A DNA stretch of 32,460 bases from assembly GCA_026389315.1 (NCBI GenBank), contig JAPLIC010000055.1, positions 1 through 32,460 of the forward strand, written 5' to 3'. This DNA is from Cyanobacteriota bacterium (GTDB lineage: Bacteria; Cyanobacteriota; Cyanobacteriia; PCC-6307; Cyanobiaceae). The notes under the pieces are model-generated. The model saw nothing but the letters and a program-made list of their open reading frames with translations. It was not told where the DNA came from and searched no databases. Position 1 is the first letter of the stretch. The number at the start of each line of letters is the position of its first letter. Below, piece by piece: positions 15,471 through 25,857 of this stretch. A program made the translations under genes and the position numbers.

Positions 15471-18179
15471 ATGGCATTGCGATTCGTTTGGCCCCTGGGG
15501 CGCACGGCCAGGGCCGCCCCGGCTGCCGAGGTGGCGCCAGCCGCCGAAGCCAATCTGTTGCGGGCGGCGCGGGAGGACCCCCAGCAGCTGCTGGCCCGGC
15601 TCAACACCAGTGCCGATGGACTCAGCGGCCTGCAGGCCCAGTTGCGTTTGACCCGGCTGGGGCCCAACCAAATCGCCCGGGAGCAACCGGTGTCCTGGTT
15701 CAAGCAACTGCTAGCCACCTTTCGCAATCCGCTGGTGGCCCTGCTGGCGGCCATGGCGGCCCTGTCCCTGCTGAGCGGCGACCGCAAGGCGGCGCTGATC
15801 ATCGGCACCATGATTCTCTTCAGCGTCAGTCTGCGCTTTTCGCAGGAATACCGGTCCCTGCGCGCCGCCGAGGGGTTGCGTCGCTTGGTCCACACCACCG
15901 CCACCGTGCTCCGCCACGATCCCCATCAGGACATCACCCCGGGCCTGGCCGCCGACCTCGGCCTGCAACTGGAGGGGGCCACCGCCGGCCCCCAGGAAAT
16001 CCCGATCGAGCAGCTTGTGCCGGGAGATGAGGTGCGCTTGGCCGCTGGCGACATGATTCCGGCGGATGTGCGGCTGCTGCAATCCAAAGATCTGTTTGTC
16101 AGCCAGGCCGCCCTCAGTGGCGAATCGCTGCCGGTGCAGAAACAGGCGCAGTTGCCGCAGGCCCAGTGGCAGCTCACCAACCCCCTGGAGCTGGAAACGC
16201 TCTGCTTTCTGGGCACCAATGTGGTGAGTGGCTCGGCCACGGCGGTGGTGGTTGAGACGGGAGAGCGCACCTGCCTGGGATCGCTGGCCCAGAGCGTCAG
16301 CGGCCAGCGCAGCCGCACCAGTTTTGATCGGGGCATCAGTGAGGTGAGCCTGTTGCTGGTGCGCTTCATGCTGGTGATGGCCCCGGCGGTGTTTGTGATC
16401 AACGGCGTCAGTAAGGGCAATTGGGGAGAGGCCTTCTTCTTTGCCCTCTCGGTGGCCGTGGGGCTGACGCCGGAGATGCTGCCGATGATTGTGACCGCCA
16501 ATCTTTCCCGTGGTGCTATCGCCATGGCGCGGCAGAAAGTGATTGTCAAAAACATTGATGCCATCCAGAATCTTGGTGCCATGGATATTCTTTGCACCGA
16601 TAAGACCGGCACCCTCACCCAGGACCGCATCGTCTTGAAACTGCACCTGGATGCAGCCGGTCAAGATTGTGCCGAGGTGCTGGAGTTGGCCTACTTGAAC
16701 AGTTATCACCAAAGCGGCCTCAAGAGCCTGCTCGATGTGGCGGTGCTGGCCCACGGTGATTTGCAGGACAGCCTGCAGGTGGATCGCACCTTCAGCAAAA
16801 TCGACGAAATCCCCTTTGATTTTTTGCGCCGCCGCCTGTCGGTGGTGGTGGAAGAAGCCAATCACCACCATGAGCTGATCTGCAAGGGTGCCGTTGAAGA
16901 AGTGCTGGCGGTCTGCCAGCAGTTGCGGTTGGACGATCAGACCCTGGCGCTGGGTCCTGAGCAACGCCAGCAGGTACTGGACCTCAATGCCCGCCTCAAT
17001 AACGATGGCCTGCGGGTGATTGCCGTGGCCTACAAGGAGGTGCCGCTGCGCCAAGGCCGCTATGGCGTGGCCGATGAGTGCGAGCTCACCTTGGTGGGGC
17101 TGATTGCCTTCTTGGATCCGCCCAAGGATTCTGCCGCTGCTGCCCTGCGGCAATTGGCCCAGCAGCGGGTCGAGGTCAAGGTATTGACCGGCGATAACGC
17201 CGTAATCGCCCGCAAGACTTGCCTTGATGTGGGGCTGGAGGTGCGGGGCGTGCTGTTGGGTGCCGAGATCGCGGCGGCCGATGAGGCCACCTTGCTGCAG
17301 CAGGTGGAGACGACGACAATTTTTGCCAAGCTGGTGCCCCTGCAGAAGGCCCGCATCATTGCCCTGTTGCGCCAGCGCGGCCATGTGGTGGGTTTTATGG
17401 GTGATGGCATCAATGACGCCCCCGCCCTGCGCGAAGCGGATCTGGGCCTGTCGGTGGATACGGCCGTGGACATTGCCAAGGAATCCGCCGATATTGTTTT
17501 GCTGGAGAAAGATCTGCAGGTGTTGAGTGCTGGGGTATTGGAAGGACGGCGCACCTTTGGCAATATGACTAAATACATCAAGATGGGCACCAGTTCAGCC
17601 TTCGGTAATATGTTCAGCATGTTGGGTGCCAGTATCTTTCTGCCGTTTTTGCCGATGCTGCCGGTGCAGATTTTGCTAAACAATCTGCTCTATGATTTTT
17701 CCCAGACTGGCATTCCCTTTGACCATGTCGATCCGGACTATCTGGAGATACCGCGTCAGTGGAAGTTGGCAGATATTCGACGTTTTATGATTACGATCGG
17801 CCCCATCAGCTCCTTATTTGACTACGCTACATTTGCCCTGATGTGGTTTGTGTTTTCAGCCCAAACTATCGAGCGCCAGAGCCTGTTTCAGACGGGATGG
17901 TTTGTTGAAAGCTTATTGACCCAAACCCTTATTGTTTATATCATACGCACACCCAGGCTGCCCTTTTTTCAGAGTAATCCCGCGCCAATCATGGCAGCAA
18001 TTAGTGTGGTCGTAATAGCCATCGGCACGGCCCTGCCCTTCAGCCCCTTGGCGCCTGCCCTGGGATTTGTACCCCTGCCCGCAGCCTATTTTGGCTGGTT
18101 GGCGGCCATTCTATTTTGCTATGCCTGCCTCACCCAGCTTGTTAAAACCTGGTTCGTTCGGCGCTATGGCTATAACTGA
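15471..18179 (+). CDS. mgtA: Magnesium-translocating P-type ATPase (MgtA/MgtB type)
   Basis: This 902-residue P3B-type ATPase should import Mg2+ across the inner membrane at the cost of ATP. Visible motifs are LSGES (215-219) in the actuator, PEMLPMIV (334-341) in helix 4, NIDAIQNLGAMDILCTDKTG with phosphorylated D377, TGDN, and MGDGINDAPALREADLGLSVD. The PEMLP, AIQNLGAMD and hinge sequences are specific to the MgtA/MgtB group. The length is normal. The N-terminal ~25 residues are Ala/Pro-rich. The ATG at 15471 is preceded by no obvious Shine-Dalgarno, and the 53-base leader before it is too short for the enterobacterial Mg2+ riboswitch. The gene is convergent with mfd, with 12 bases between stop codons. 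Base composition falls slightly over the last ~500 bases, which encode membrane helices. Confidence 0.93.
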   Translation: MALRFVWPLGRTARAAPAAEVAPAAEANLLRAAREDPQQLLARLNTSADGLSGLQAQLRLTRLGPNQIAREQPVSWFKQLLATFRNPLVALLAAMAALSLLSGDRKAALIIGTMILFSVSLRFSQEYRSLRAAEGLRRLVHTTATVLRHDPHQDITPGLAADLGLQLEGATAGPQEIPIEQLVPGDEVRLAAGDMIPADVRLLQSKDLFVSQAALSGESLPVQKQAQLPQAQWQLTNPLELETLCFLGTNVVSGSATAVVVETGERTCLGSLAQSVSGQRSRTSFDRGISEVSLLLVRFMLVMAPAVFVINGVSKGNWGEAFFFALSVAVGLTPEMLPMIVTANLSRGAIAMARQKVIVKNIDAIQNLGAMDILCTDKTGTLTQDRIVLKLHLDAAGQDCAEVLELAYLNSYHQSGLKSLLDVAVLAHGDLQDSLQVDRTFSKIDEIPFDFLRRRLSVVVEEANHHHELICKGAVEEVLAVCQQLRLDDQTLALGPEQRQQVLDLNARLNNDGLRVIAVAYKEVPLRQGRYGVADECELTLVGLIAFLDPPKDSAAAALRQLAQQRVEVKVLTGDNAVIARKTCLDVGLEVRGVLLGAEIAAADEATLLQQVETTTIFAKLVPLQKARIIALLRQRGHVVGFMGDGINDAPALREADLGLSVDTAVDIAKESADIVLLEKDLQVLSAGVLEGRRTFGNMTKYIKMGTSSAFGNMFSMLGASIFLPFLPMLPVQILLNNLLYDFSQTGIPFDHVDPDYLEIPRQWKLADIRRFMITIGPISSLFDYATFALMWFVFSAQTIERQSLFQTGWFVESLLTQTLIVYIIRTPRLPFFQSNPAPIMAAISVVVIAIGTALPFSPLAPALGFVPLPAAYFGWLAAILFCYACLTQLVKTWFVRRYGYN

Positions 18180-18191
18180 GCCGGATCCGCT

Positions 18192-21100
18192 TTAGACCAC
18201 CAACACCGCCGCCTCTACCTTGGCCTGTTGTTCTTGGCGCTCCACGGCGCTGAGGCCATCGGCATCGGGAAGGTGGGCGGCCATCGCGGTGAGCCATTCG
18301 CCCAGTTGCTCGAGTTGCTGGGGCGGTGAGAGCACCCCCAGACCCCTCGCCAGGACCTTGGCGGTGGAGCCGGCGCCGGCCTGATAGACAAACCGTCCAT
18401 GCAGATGCTGGGGCAATCCCTGGCGCAGCCGCCGGAAGGCGGGTTCTTCCATGGGGGTTTCAAGCAGCAGATTCGGTTTTTCCGGCTTGATGCGCGAGAA
18501 GCCGCAACGCTTGGCCAGCAGCTTGAGCTGCAGCAGTTGCAGCAGGCTGCCCACCGGCGACGGGATGGGTCCGTAGCGATCGGTCCAGGCGGCCGCCAGC
18601 TCCACCAGGGCCTCTTTGCTGCTGCAGTTGGCAGCGGCGCGGTAGGCGGCCATTTTTTCGTCGTTTTCGCTGATCCAGTCGGCCGGGATGAAGGCCGTCA
18701 CCTGCAGATCGATCTGGGTGTCATCCACCGCCGGAATGTCTTGACCCTGCAATTCGGCCAAGCACTCTTGCAGCATCTCCATGTAGAGATCAAAGCCGAT
18801 GGCCTCCATCTGGCCGCTCTGCTCCACCCCCAGCAGGTTGCCCACCCCCCGGATCTCCATGTCCCGCATCGCCAGCTGATAGCCGCTGCCGAGCTGGGCG
18901 AATTCCTGAATCGCCCTCAACCTTTGCCTGGCCGCCTCACTGAGGGAGGCCTCTCCCGGAAAGAACAGCCAGGCATGGGCCTGGATGCCGCTGCGGCCAA
19001 CACGCCCACGCAGTTGATAGAGCTGGGCCAGGCCGAATTTCTGGGCGTCCTCCACCAAGATCGTGTTGACCCTGGGTATGTCCAGGCCGCTCTCGATGAT
19101 GGTGGTGCAGAGCATCAGGTCGGCTTCGCCGGCATTAAAGGCGACCATGGCGCTCTCCAGTTCGCCTTCGGCCATCTGGCCGTGGGCGACCAGCAGCCGC
19201 AACCCCGGCACCATCTGGCGCAATTGGGCCGCCACCTCTTCGATGCCCTCCACCCGCGGCACCACGTAGAACACCTGGCCGCCCCGGTCGAGCTCCTGGC
19301 GGATGGCACTGCGGACGGCCTCCTCATCCTGGGCGGCCAGGTGGGTCTTGATCGGACGGCGCAGGGGCGGCGGCGTGGTGATCAGGCTCATCTCCCGCAC
19401 CCCCGAAAGGCTCATGTAAAGCGTCCGCGGGATCGGCGTGGCACTCAAGGTGAGCACGTCGACGTCCTTGCGCAGGGCTTTGATCTTTTCTTTTTGGTTG
19501 ACACCGAAACGCTGCTCTTCGTCGACCACCAGCAAGCCCAACTGCTTGAAGTTGGTGCCCTTGCTCAGGAGTTGGTGGGTGCCAACGACGACATCAATCG
19601 AGCCATCGGCCAGCCCTTCGCCGATGGCCTTGCGTTCGGCGGTGGTGCGGAAGCGGTTGAGCAGGGCCACCTTGAGGGGATAGGGGGCAAACCGCTCGCT
19701 GAGGGTGCGCCAGTGCTGCTGGGCCAGCACCGTGGTGGGGGCCAACAAAGCACCCTGCTTGCCGGCGGTGACGGCCTTGAACAGGGCCCGGATCGCCACC
19801 TCCGTTTTACCGAAGCCCACATCGCCGCAGACGAGCCGGTCCATCGGCGCCGCTTCCTCCATGTCCCGCTTCACCTCGCTGATCGCCTTGGCCTGGTCGG
19901 GGGTGGGTTCGTAGGGGAAGGAATCTTCGAGTTCGCTCTGCCAGGGGCCATCGGGGGGAAAGGCGAAGCCGGCGGCCTTGTGGCGTTCGGCGTAGAGCTT
20001 GACCAGGTCCATGGCGACCCGGGCCACGGCCTTGCGGGCCCGCTCCTTGGCCTTGGTCCAGGCGCTGCCCCCCATCCGGTTCAGCTCGGGCGGGGCCTCG
20101 CTGCTGGCGCGATAGCGCCCCAGGCTGCCCAGTTGGTCGGCGGCCACCCGCAGCAGCCCATCGGCGTATTGCACCACCAGGTAGTCGCGGGATTCGCCGC
20201 CCAGGGCGAGCTTCTCCAGTTTCAAAAAGCGGCCGATGCCGTGGTTGCGATGCACGACGAAATCGCCGGGCAGCATCTTGCCCGGATCAACGCTGCGACT
20301 GGCGGCCCGCCGCCGCCGCCGCACGTAGCCGCCGGCGCTGAGGCTCTGCTGGCCAAAAAATTCCCGATCGCTCAGCAGCACCACCTTCCAGGCGGGCAAT
20401 TGCAGGCCCTCAATGGCGGCGGTGGCGCGCCACTTGAGGGCCACCGGGGTGTTTTGCTCGTTCAGCCGCTCGATGGCGGCGAAATCGCCGGGATTGGGCA
20501 CGAAGCGGCTGATGCAGTCGTGCTCTTCGAGCAGGGCGACGGCGCGGCTGGGCTGGGCCGACACCAACCACACCCTGACCTTCTCCTGCTGATACCCCTT
20601 GATCAGACCGGCCAAGCGGCCGAATTGGTTGGGATGGGCGGGCACGGCCCGGGCCGCCAGGTCGAAGGCATTGGGGTGCTGATCGCTTTCCTGCAGCTCA
20701 GCCAGGTCGAAGCCGGGGAAGGTCTCGGCCAGGGCCAACGCCTCGGCGATGGGGCGGTGCAGGCTGGGTGGCAGCAAGGGCGGGCCGCCGGCGTTGGCCA
20801 GCTCCCCGTCGCCAGTGACTTCCTGGTAGTGGGCCGCCGCGTGGTCGAACCACTGCTGGCCATGGGCGAGGCCATGGCGGCGTTCGTCGATGACCACCAA
20901 AGTGCTGGCCGGCAGATAATCCAGCAGGCTGGCCGGCTCGCCCCAGGCCACCCCCATCAGCCGCCGCATGCCCTCGGGGGTGCCGCCTTCGAGTAGCTGG
21001 TCGAGGGCCTGGGGATTAAGCAGCGTTTCCAGGCCCTCGGGCATGGACTGGCGCAGGGCCTCGGCCACCAGCGGCGCAAAGCTGGTGGGGGTGAGGCGCA

Positions 21101-21776
21101 CCTGGTCGATGGCGTCGAGGGAGCGCTGGCTGGCGGGGTCGAATTCGCGCAGCTTCTCTAGATCCTCACCAAAGAGTTCGAGGCGGACCGGCAATTCGGC
21201 ACTCACCGGAAAGAGGTCGACGATGTCGCCGCGGCGGCTCCAACTGCCCTCCTGCTCAACGCTTGGCACCTTGACGTAGCCGAGCCGCGCCAGGGTGGTG
21301 GCCAATTCGGCCAGGTCGATGCTGGTGCCGCGCCGCAGCACCAGGCATTGGTGGACCAGGGCCCCGGGGGGGGGCAGGTGGGGCTGCAGGGCCCGCTCGG
21401 TGCAAACAATCGCGCGGCGGCTGGCGGTTTTGCCGTCTTCGGCCACCAACTCGGCCAGCACCTGCAGCTGCCCCCAGGTGATTTCCGTGGTGGGGTCGAA
21501 GGGTTCGTAGGGGGAGCCCTCACTGGTGGGATAGAGCAGGCTGGAGGTCCAGCCCATCACCTCGAGCAGGGCGGCCCAGCGGCCGGCCTCTTCCAGGGTG
21601 GGCACCACCACCAGCAATGGCGCTTCAGCGGCAGCGGCCATGGCGCTGGCCACCAGGGCCCTGGCCGCCAGGCCCGCCCCCGCCAGCCGCAACCGTTGCG
21701 GCCGCTGGCTGCGGGCCAGCAGCTCGCTCGTCAGGGTTGCCTGCCGCAGTTGGCGCACCAGGGCGGTGAGGGTCAT
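18192..21776 (-). CDS. mfd: Transcription-repair coupling factor Mfd
   Basis: This 1194-residue protein has the complete Mfd architecture. The N-terminal UvrB-homology region spans about 1-350. The RNA polymerase interaction domain is at about 500-560 (GDFVVHRNHGIGRFLKLE). The RecG-like translocase has Walker A GDVGFGKTE (651-659) and DEEQ box (752-755), with the STATPIPRT-type motif present as SATPIPRT. The C-terminal lobe has LQLRGRVGR-like QLRGRVGRS, and RGVGNLLGVEQSG precedes the TRCF domain. Mfd removes stalled RNA polymerase from damaged DNA and recruits UvrA. The ATG at 21776 fits the family start, and the length is usual for cyanobacteria. It is divergent from the zinc-ribbon membrane protein, with 101 bases between starts. 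Confidence 0.97.
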   Translation of the reverse strand: MTLTALVRQLRQATLTSELLARSQRPQRLRLAGAGLAARALVASAMAAAAEAPLLVVVPTLEEAGRWAALLEVMGWTSSLLYPTSEGSPYEPFDPTTEITWGQLQVLAELVAEDGKTASRRAIVCTERALQPHLPPPGALVHQCLVLRRGTSIDLAELATTLARLGYVKVPSVEQEGSWSRRGDIVDLFPVSAELPVRLELFGEDLEKLREFDPASQRSLDAIDQVRLTPTSFAPLVAEALRQSMPEGLETLLNPQALDQLLEGGTPEGMRRLMGVAWGEPASLLDYLPASTLVVIDERRHGLAHGQQWFDHAAAHYQEVTGDGELANAGGPPLLPPSLHRPIAEALALAETFPGFDLAELQESDQHPNAFDLAARAVPAHPNQFGRLAGLIKGYQQEKVRVWLVSAQPSRAVALLEEHDCISRFVPNPGDFAAIERLNEQNTPVALKWRATAAIEGLQLPAWKVVLLSDREFFGQQSLSAGGYVRRRRRAASRSVDPGKMLPGDFVVHRNHGIGRFLKLEKLALGGESRDYLVVQYADGLLRVAADQLGSLGRYRASSEAPPELNRMGGSAWTKAKERARKAVARVAMDLVKLYAERHKAAGFAFPPDGPWQSELEDSFPYEPTPDQAKAISEVKRDMEEAAPMDRLVCGDVGFGKTEVAIRALFKAVTAGKQGALLAPTTVLAQQHWRTLSERFAPYPLKVALLNRFRTTAERKAIGEGLADGSIDVVVGTHQLLSKGTNFKQLGLLVVDEEQRFGVNQKEKIKALRKDVDVLTLSATPIPRTLYMSLSGVREMSLITTPPPLRRPIKTHLAAQDEEAVRSAIRQELDRGGQVFYVVPRVEGIEEVAAQLRQMVPGLRLLVAHGQMAEGELESAMVAFNAGEADLMLCTTIIESGLDIPRVNTILVEDAQKFGLAQLYQLRGRVGRSGIQAHAWLFFPGEASLSEAARQRLRAIQEFAQLGSGYQLAMRDMEIRGVGNLLGVEQSGQMEAIGFDLYMEMLQECLAELQGQDIPAVDDTQIDLQVTAFIPADWISENDEKMAAYRAAANCSSKEALVELAAAWTDRYGPIPSPVGSLLQLLQLKLLAKRCGFSRIKPEKPNLLLETPMEEPAFRRLRQGLPQHLHGRFVYQAGAGSTAKVLARGLGVLSPPQQLEQLGEWLTAMAAHLPDADGLSAVERQEQQAKVEAAVLVV

Positions 21777-21877
21777 CGAGGGCGGCCAAAGGAGATGATC
21801 TTCGCAAGCGGCTCTACGGCCCTAGGGTCAATAAGACACCTTCCGGGCTGCGGGCCGGTGGGGACCTCGGCCCAACA

Positions 21878-22768
21878 ATGCCCGTCTATCAGTGCCCCTC
21901 CTGCCGTCGCCAGCCCGTGGCCCTGCAGCGCCGGCCCCGACGGCGATTGACCTGCCAGCGCTGCGGCGGGCCGATGGCTGAGCAGGTCCCTCGTGGCAGG
22001 GGCTATCAGCTGGCCTTTTTCGCTGCCTTCACGGCGCTGCTGCTGGCGGCCCTACCCGATGCCTTCCACAAGGCCTTCACCCTGGCGGCGAATTTGTCGT
22101 TGCCCGTGCTGCTCGAACGCTTCTCGCCAGAACCACCGCCGGAGGAGCGGCCCCTGGCCCTGCTGGACCAGAACATCTTGGCGATCTTGAGCCAGGCGGA
22201 TCGGGACTGGTTGCCCCAAGCCGAGGAGCTGGTGGATGGGGGGGTGCGCTTCAGCTACAAGCGCCGTCCCGGCGATCCAGAAATGTCGGTGGCGGAGCTG
22301 CGGGCCCTGATGGCCTCACCCCCCACCTACGAATCGGAACAGCAGGCGATCCGCCGCCTGCTGACCTCCCTGCAGGCGGCCGGAGTGCGGCTGAGCATCG
22401 AAGCACCGCGCAAGCAAGGTGCCGCCGCCGAATGGGACCACATCCGCGGCACCCTGCGCATTGATCCAAGTGTGCTGCGCAAGGGCACCGTCGACTTTGC
22501 CCGGGTGTTGAACCACGAATCGGTGCATGTGGCCCAGAGCTGTGCGGCGGGCCACCTGCGGGCCCAGCCGCAGAAATTGGGGCTGGATCGCCGCATGGCG
22601 CCCGAACTGGCCGCCCACCTGCAGGAACCGCTCTATCAGGACAGCAATAGCGAAGAGCGAGTGCTGGAGGAGGAGGCCTATGCCAGCCAAAACAGGCTGG
22701 GCAGCGGCGAGGACCTGCTCAAGGAGTTCTGCCGCCTCAAGACAGAGCGGACTGTAGCGGCTGGTTGA
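21878..22768 (+). CDS. Zinc-ribbon, membrane-anchored HExxH protein (putative metalloprotease)
   Basis: This 296-residue protein has an N-terminal zinc ribbon (C6, C9, C26, C29), one hydrophobic helix (about 44-60) and an extended soluble domain. The HESVH motif at 213-217 (LNHESVHVAQ) fits the HExxH signature of zinc metallopeptidases. An acidic cluster downstream (LEEEAYASQ, near 263-271) could supply a third, glutamate ligand as in gluzincins. The surrounding phrases (TVDFARVLNHESVH and HLRAQPQKLGL) recall a conserved hypothetical family of cyanobacteria. The ATG at 21878 is well placed. Peptidase activity and substrate are inference. It ends 84 bases from the convergent GAPDH gene. Confidence 0.75.
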   Translation: MPVYQCPSCRRQPVALQRRPRRRLTCQRCGGPMAEQVPRGRGYQLAFFAAFTALLLAALPDAFHKAFTLAANLSLPVLLERFSPEPPPEERPLALLDQNILAILSQADRDWLPQAEELVDGGVRFSYKRRPGDPEMSVAELRALMASPPTYESEQQAIRRLLTSLQAAGVRLSIEAPRKQGAAAEWDHIRGTLRIDPSVLRKGTVDFARVLNHESVHVAQSCAAGHLRAQPQKLGLDRRMAPELAAHLQEPLYQDSNSEERVLEEEAYASQNRLGSGEDLLKEFCRLKTERTVAAG

Positions 22769-22798
22769 GGCAGACCCGGGCGGCGGGGTTGACAGCGA

Positions 22799-22848
22799 GA
22801 GCAATCACTGTGAGCAATCACTGTGAGCTGCACGGTGAGCTGCACGGT
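22799..22848. repeat. Two consecutive short tandem duplications
   Basis: GAGCAATCACTGT is present twice (22799-22811, 22812-22824), directly followed by GAGCTGCACGGT twice (22825-22836, 22837-22848) and a related GAGTTCACTG. The array fills the short gap between the convergent ends of the HExxH gene and the GAPDH gene. Confidence 0.9.
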
Positions 22849-22852
22849 GAGT

Positions 22853-23881
<1,029 letters not shown>

Positions 23882-23917
23882 TTAAGGAAGCACCTGCGAG
23901 CACGCCTGCGAGATCAC

Positions 23918-24415
23918 CTATGACCGCGTTTGGGTGCACGCCTGGGGGAGCCGCAGCAGCTGCCGCACCCGCAGACGGTTGTAGTGCTGCAGCAGCAGGC
24001 AGGGCAGGTTGAAAAAGGTGGCGAACACGAGGTTGATCACCACTCCCCGGGGCGGCAACCACAGGGCCGTGACCAGCCAGGCCGGCCACAGGGCCCAGTG
24101 AACCAGTTCGGCCCGGCGGGTTTCGGCCAGCAGGCGTTCCAGGCCAGCACGATCGCGGCCCATCAGACTGGCCTTGCGGATACCGCCGGGCAGGACATGG
24201 CCGGCATCGGGAATCCAGGGTTTCCAGCGACGAATCTGCCAGCAGCGTTCGTAGCGGTGCAGGGCCTTGGCAGCCTCAGCCTGCGGCAGCTCGCCGACGG
24301 GGTGAGCCAGCCAGCGCAGGGGCAGTTGGTTGGCCGCCGCCCCCACCAGCAGCGACCATCCCAGCCACAGGGCCCCGCAGGCCAGGGCCGCGCCAAGACC
24401 GGGGGGCAGGGCCAT
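23918..24415 (-). CDS. CrtO-like glycosyl-carotenoate acyltransferase
   Basis: This 165-residue membrane protein matches staphylococcal CrtO, which adds the fatty acyl chain to glycosyl-4,4'-diaponeurosporenoate in staphyloxanthin synthesis. Shared marks are the length (165 residues in both), the RRWKPWIPDAG region, the ETRRAELVHW motif, and the closing NLPCLLLQHYNRLRVRQLLR. Two to three hydrophobic segments lie at about 8-25 and 108-140. The ATG at 24415 overlaps the last base of the upstream glycosyltransferase stop (TGATG), so the two are translationally coupled. The natural substrate here would be a glycosylated carotenoid or similar lipid; the 4,4'-diapo pathway genes are not in the window. 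The longer open frame upstream lies inside the glycosyltransferase gene and is a shadow. Confidence 0.82.
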   Translation of the reverse strand: MALPPGLGAALACGALWLGWSLLVGAAANQLPLRWLAHPVGELPQAEAAKALHRYERCWQIRRWKPWIPDAGHVLPGGIRKASLMGRDRAGLERLLAETRRAELVHWALWPAWLVTALWLPPRGVVINLVFATFFNLPCLLLQHYNRLRVRQLLRLPQACTQTRS

Positions 24416-25509
24416 CAGCGGGTGCTCACGGTGCGGCCCTTCCATTGCAACTGCCCCCGCTCCAGGTTGAGGATTGCCAGCAGGAAAACCACCAGGAAAA
24501 ACAACACCGGCAGCGGAAAGATCAGGTTGATCCAGGTGAAACGGCCCACCCGCCGGGTGATCACCAGCAATTGCAGGGCGTAGGCCCCATAGATCAAGCC
24601 ATTGGGCAGCAGGTCTTGGCTGCCGAGCATGGGCCAGCCCAGCAGGGAGGCCGGCAGGCACCAGGCGGCCCAGAACAGGCCCGAGAGCCACAGCAACACC
24701 GCCAGCATCCAAGGCCAGCGCACTTGGGAGGCGGCGGTGGCGAAGTTTTTATCGAAGCCGACCACCAGATCGCCAAGGCCGCCGGGATACATGCGGTAGG
24801 CGATCTGGCCGTAGCCGAGATAGGCGCTCACCGGCAGCCCCATCCGCTCGTAGCAGTGGCCCAAAAACCAGTCCTCGACAACTTTGTTGGCCACGGCCCG
24901 GTGACCGCCACTGCGCTCGTAGTCGCTGCGGCTGCTGACCATCGCCGGCCCGAAGGCCACCCCACAACCGGCCCCGAGCGGTACCGCCAACAACCCGACC
25001 AGGTTGAACAACATCGAAAGTTGCTCGTAGGGCCGTTGGGTGCGGTGATAGGGCTGCACCGTGACCAAGCCGCCGAGCTGCTGGTGCAAGGCCAGGAGAC
25101 GATCGAGAAATTCCGGCCCCGGTTCGGTGTCGGCATCTAGAAAGACCAGCACTTCACCACTGCTGGCGATGACACCATGGTGGAGGGCCCAGGGTTTGCC
25201 GCACCAACCGGTCGCCAGGGCTGGGGGCTGAACCACAGTGATCGGCAGAGTTGCCGCCCATTCCAGAGCAACGTCGGCGGTGCGGTCGCTGGAGTGGTCG
25301 TCAATGACGATCACCTCGTGGGGTCGAAAGCGCTGTTGGCTCAGAGCCTCGAGTAGGTGGGGAAGGGTCGACTCCTCATCGCGGGCGGGGATCAACACCG
25401 ACACCCGAGACCCGGCCCCCCATTGGCCCTTGGGCAGCAGGGGCAGGTGCCAGGCCAGCAACCAGCCCAACAACCACCGCACCAGCACCGAAACACCAAG
25501 CCAACCCAT
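24415..25509 (-). CDS. CrtQ-like GT2 glycosyltransferase
   Basis: This 364-residue family 2 glycosyltransferase resembles staphylococcal CrtQ, which glucosylates 4,4'-diaponeurosporenoate. Visible features are an N-terminal membrane segment (about 8-25), the GT-A start VSVLIPARDEE (36-46), the metal-binding DAD (125-127, FLDADTEP), VQPYHRT...RPYEQLS, an acceptor-side ED in VVEDWFLGHCYERMG, and three C-terminal hydrophobic helices. The ATG at 25509 is preferred; a TTG nine codons upstream (25536) is possible. It is the first gene of a two-gene operon with the CrtO-like acyltransferase. Together they should produce an acyl-glycosyl lipid or carotenoid in the membrane, although the carotenoid acceptor is inferred from family only. 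Confidence 0.82.
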   Translation of the reverse strand: MGWLGVSVLVRWLLGWLLAWHLPLLPKGQWGAGSRVSVLIPARDEESTLPHLLEALSQQRFRPHEVIVIDDHSSDRTADVALEWAATLPITVVQPPALATGWCGKPWALHHGVIASSGEVLVFLDADTEPGPEFLDRLLALHQQLGGLVTVQPYHRTQRPYEQLSMLFNLVGLLAVPLGAGCGVAFGPAMVSSRSDYERSGGHRAVANKVVEDWFLGHCYERMGLPVSAYLGYGQIAYRMYPGGLGDLVVGFDKNFATAASQVRWPWMLAVLLWLSGLFWAAWCLPASLLGWPMLGSQDLLPNGLIYGAYALQLLVITRRVGRFTWINLIFPLPVLFFLVVFLLAILNLERGQLQWKGRTVSTR

Positions 25510-25857
25510 GGGAACCGCCGGTTGGTTATTACCCAACCCTAGGCAGGGCCTAAGGCAGGGACTGGGGGCGGGTCTGAGTCCAGCGCGGCCTCAAGGGCGC
25601 TGCCACTGGTGTTGGCTGGCCCTTGGCGGCATTCGGCTTGGATCAAGCGGCAAAAGGGGGCGGCACCATGGCAATTTTGCTGAATCCATGGGTCCGATGC
25701 CCAGGAAGGTTGCGTGCTGAAATCTTTGCGGAATGGCGATGTCTAGCGGCAGGGTTCGAGTCCTTCGTAACATTTGCTACCAGCATCAGCACTAAATGCT
25801 GCTTAGGCGCACCGGGCCCATTACCTAACTTCTAGTCAAGACGTCCGTTCGCCCCCG
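25510..25857. other. Divergent intergenic region, CrtQ-like gene / futA
   Basis: No gene is visible. The region must contain the promoters of the minus-strand glycosyltransferase operon and of futABC. A six-base inverted repeat CAGCAT...ATGCTG near 25783-25804 lies about 50-75 bases before futA and could be an operator. I cannot match it to the Fur consensus, although iron control would be expected. A tRNA T-loop-like GGTTCGAGTCC near 25754 does not belong to a foldable tRNA. Confidence 0.4.

Noticed and set aside
18399..20996. Very long open frame antisense to mfd
   Set aside because: It mirrors the codon structure of mfd in GC-rich DNA, and its translation is His/Gly/Gln-rich low-complexity with no domain.
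25749..25768. tRNA T-loop-like GGTTCGAGTCC
   Set aside because: The T-stem pairs only three bases, and no acceptor, D or anticodon arm can be placed around it.
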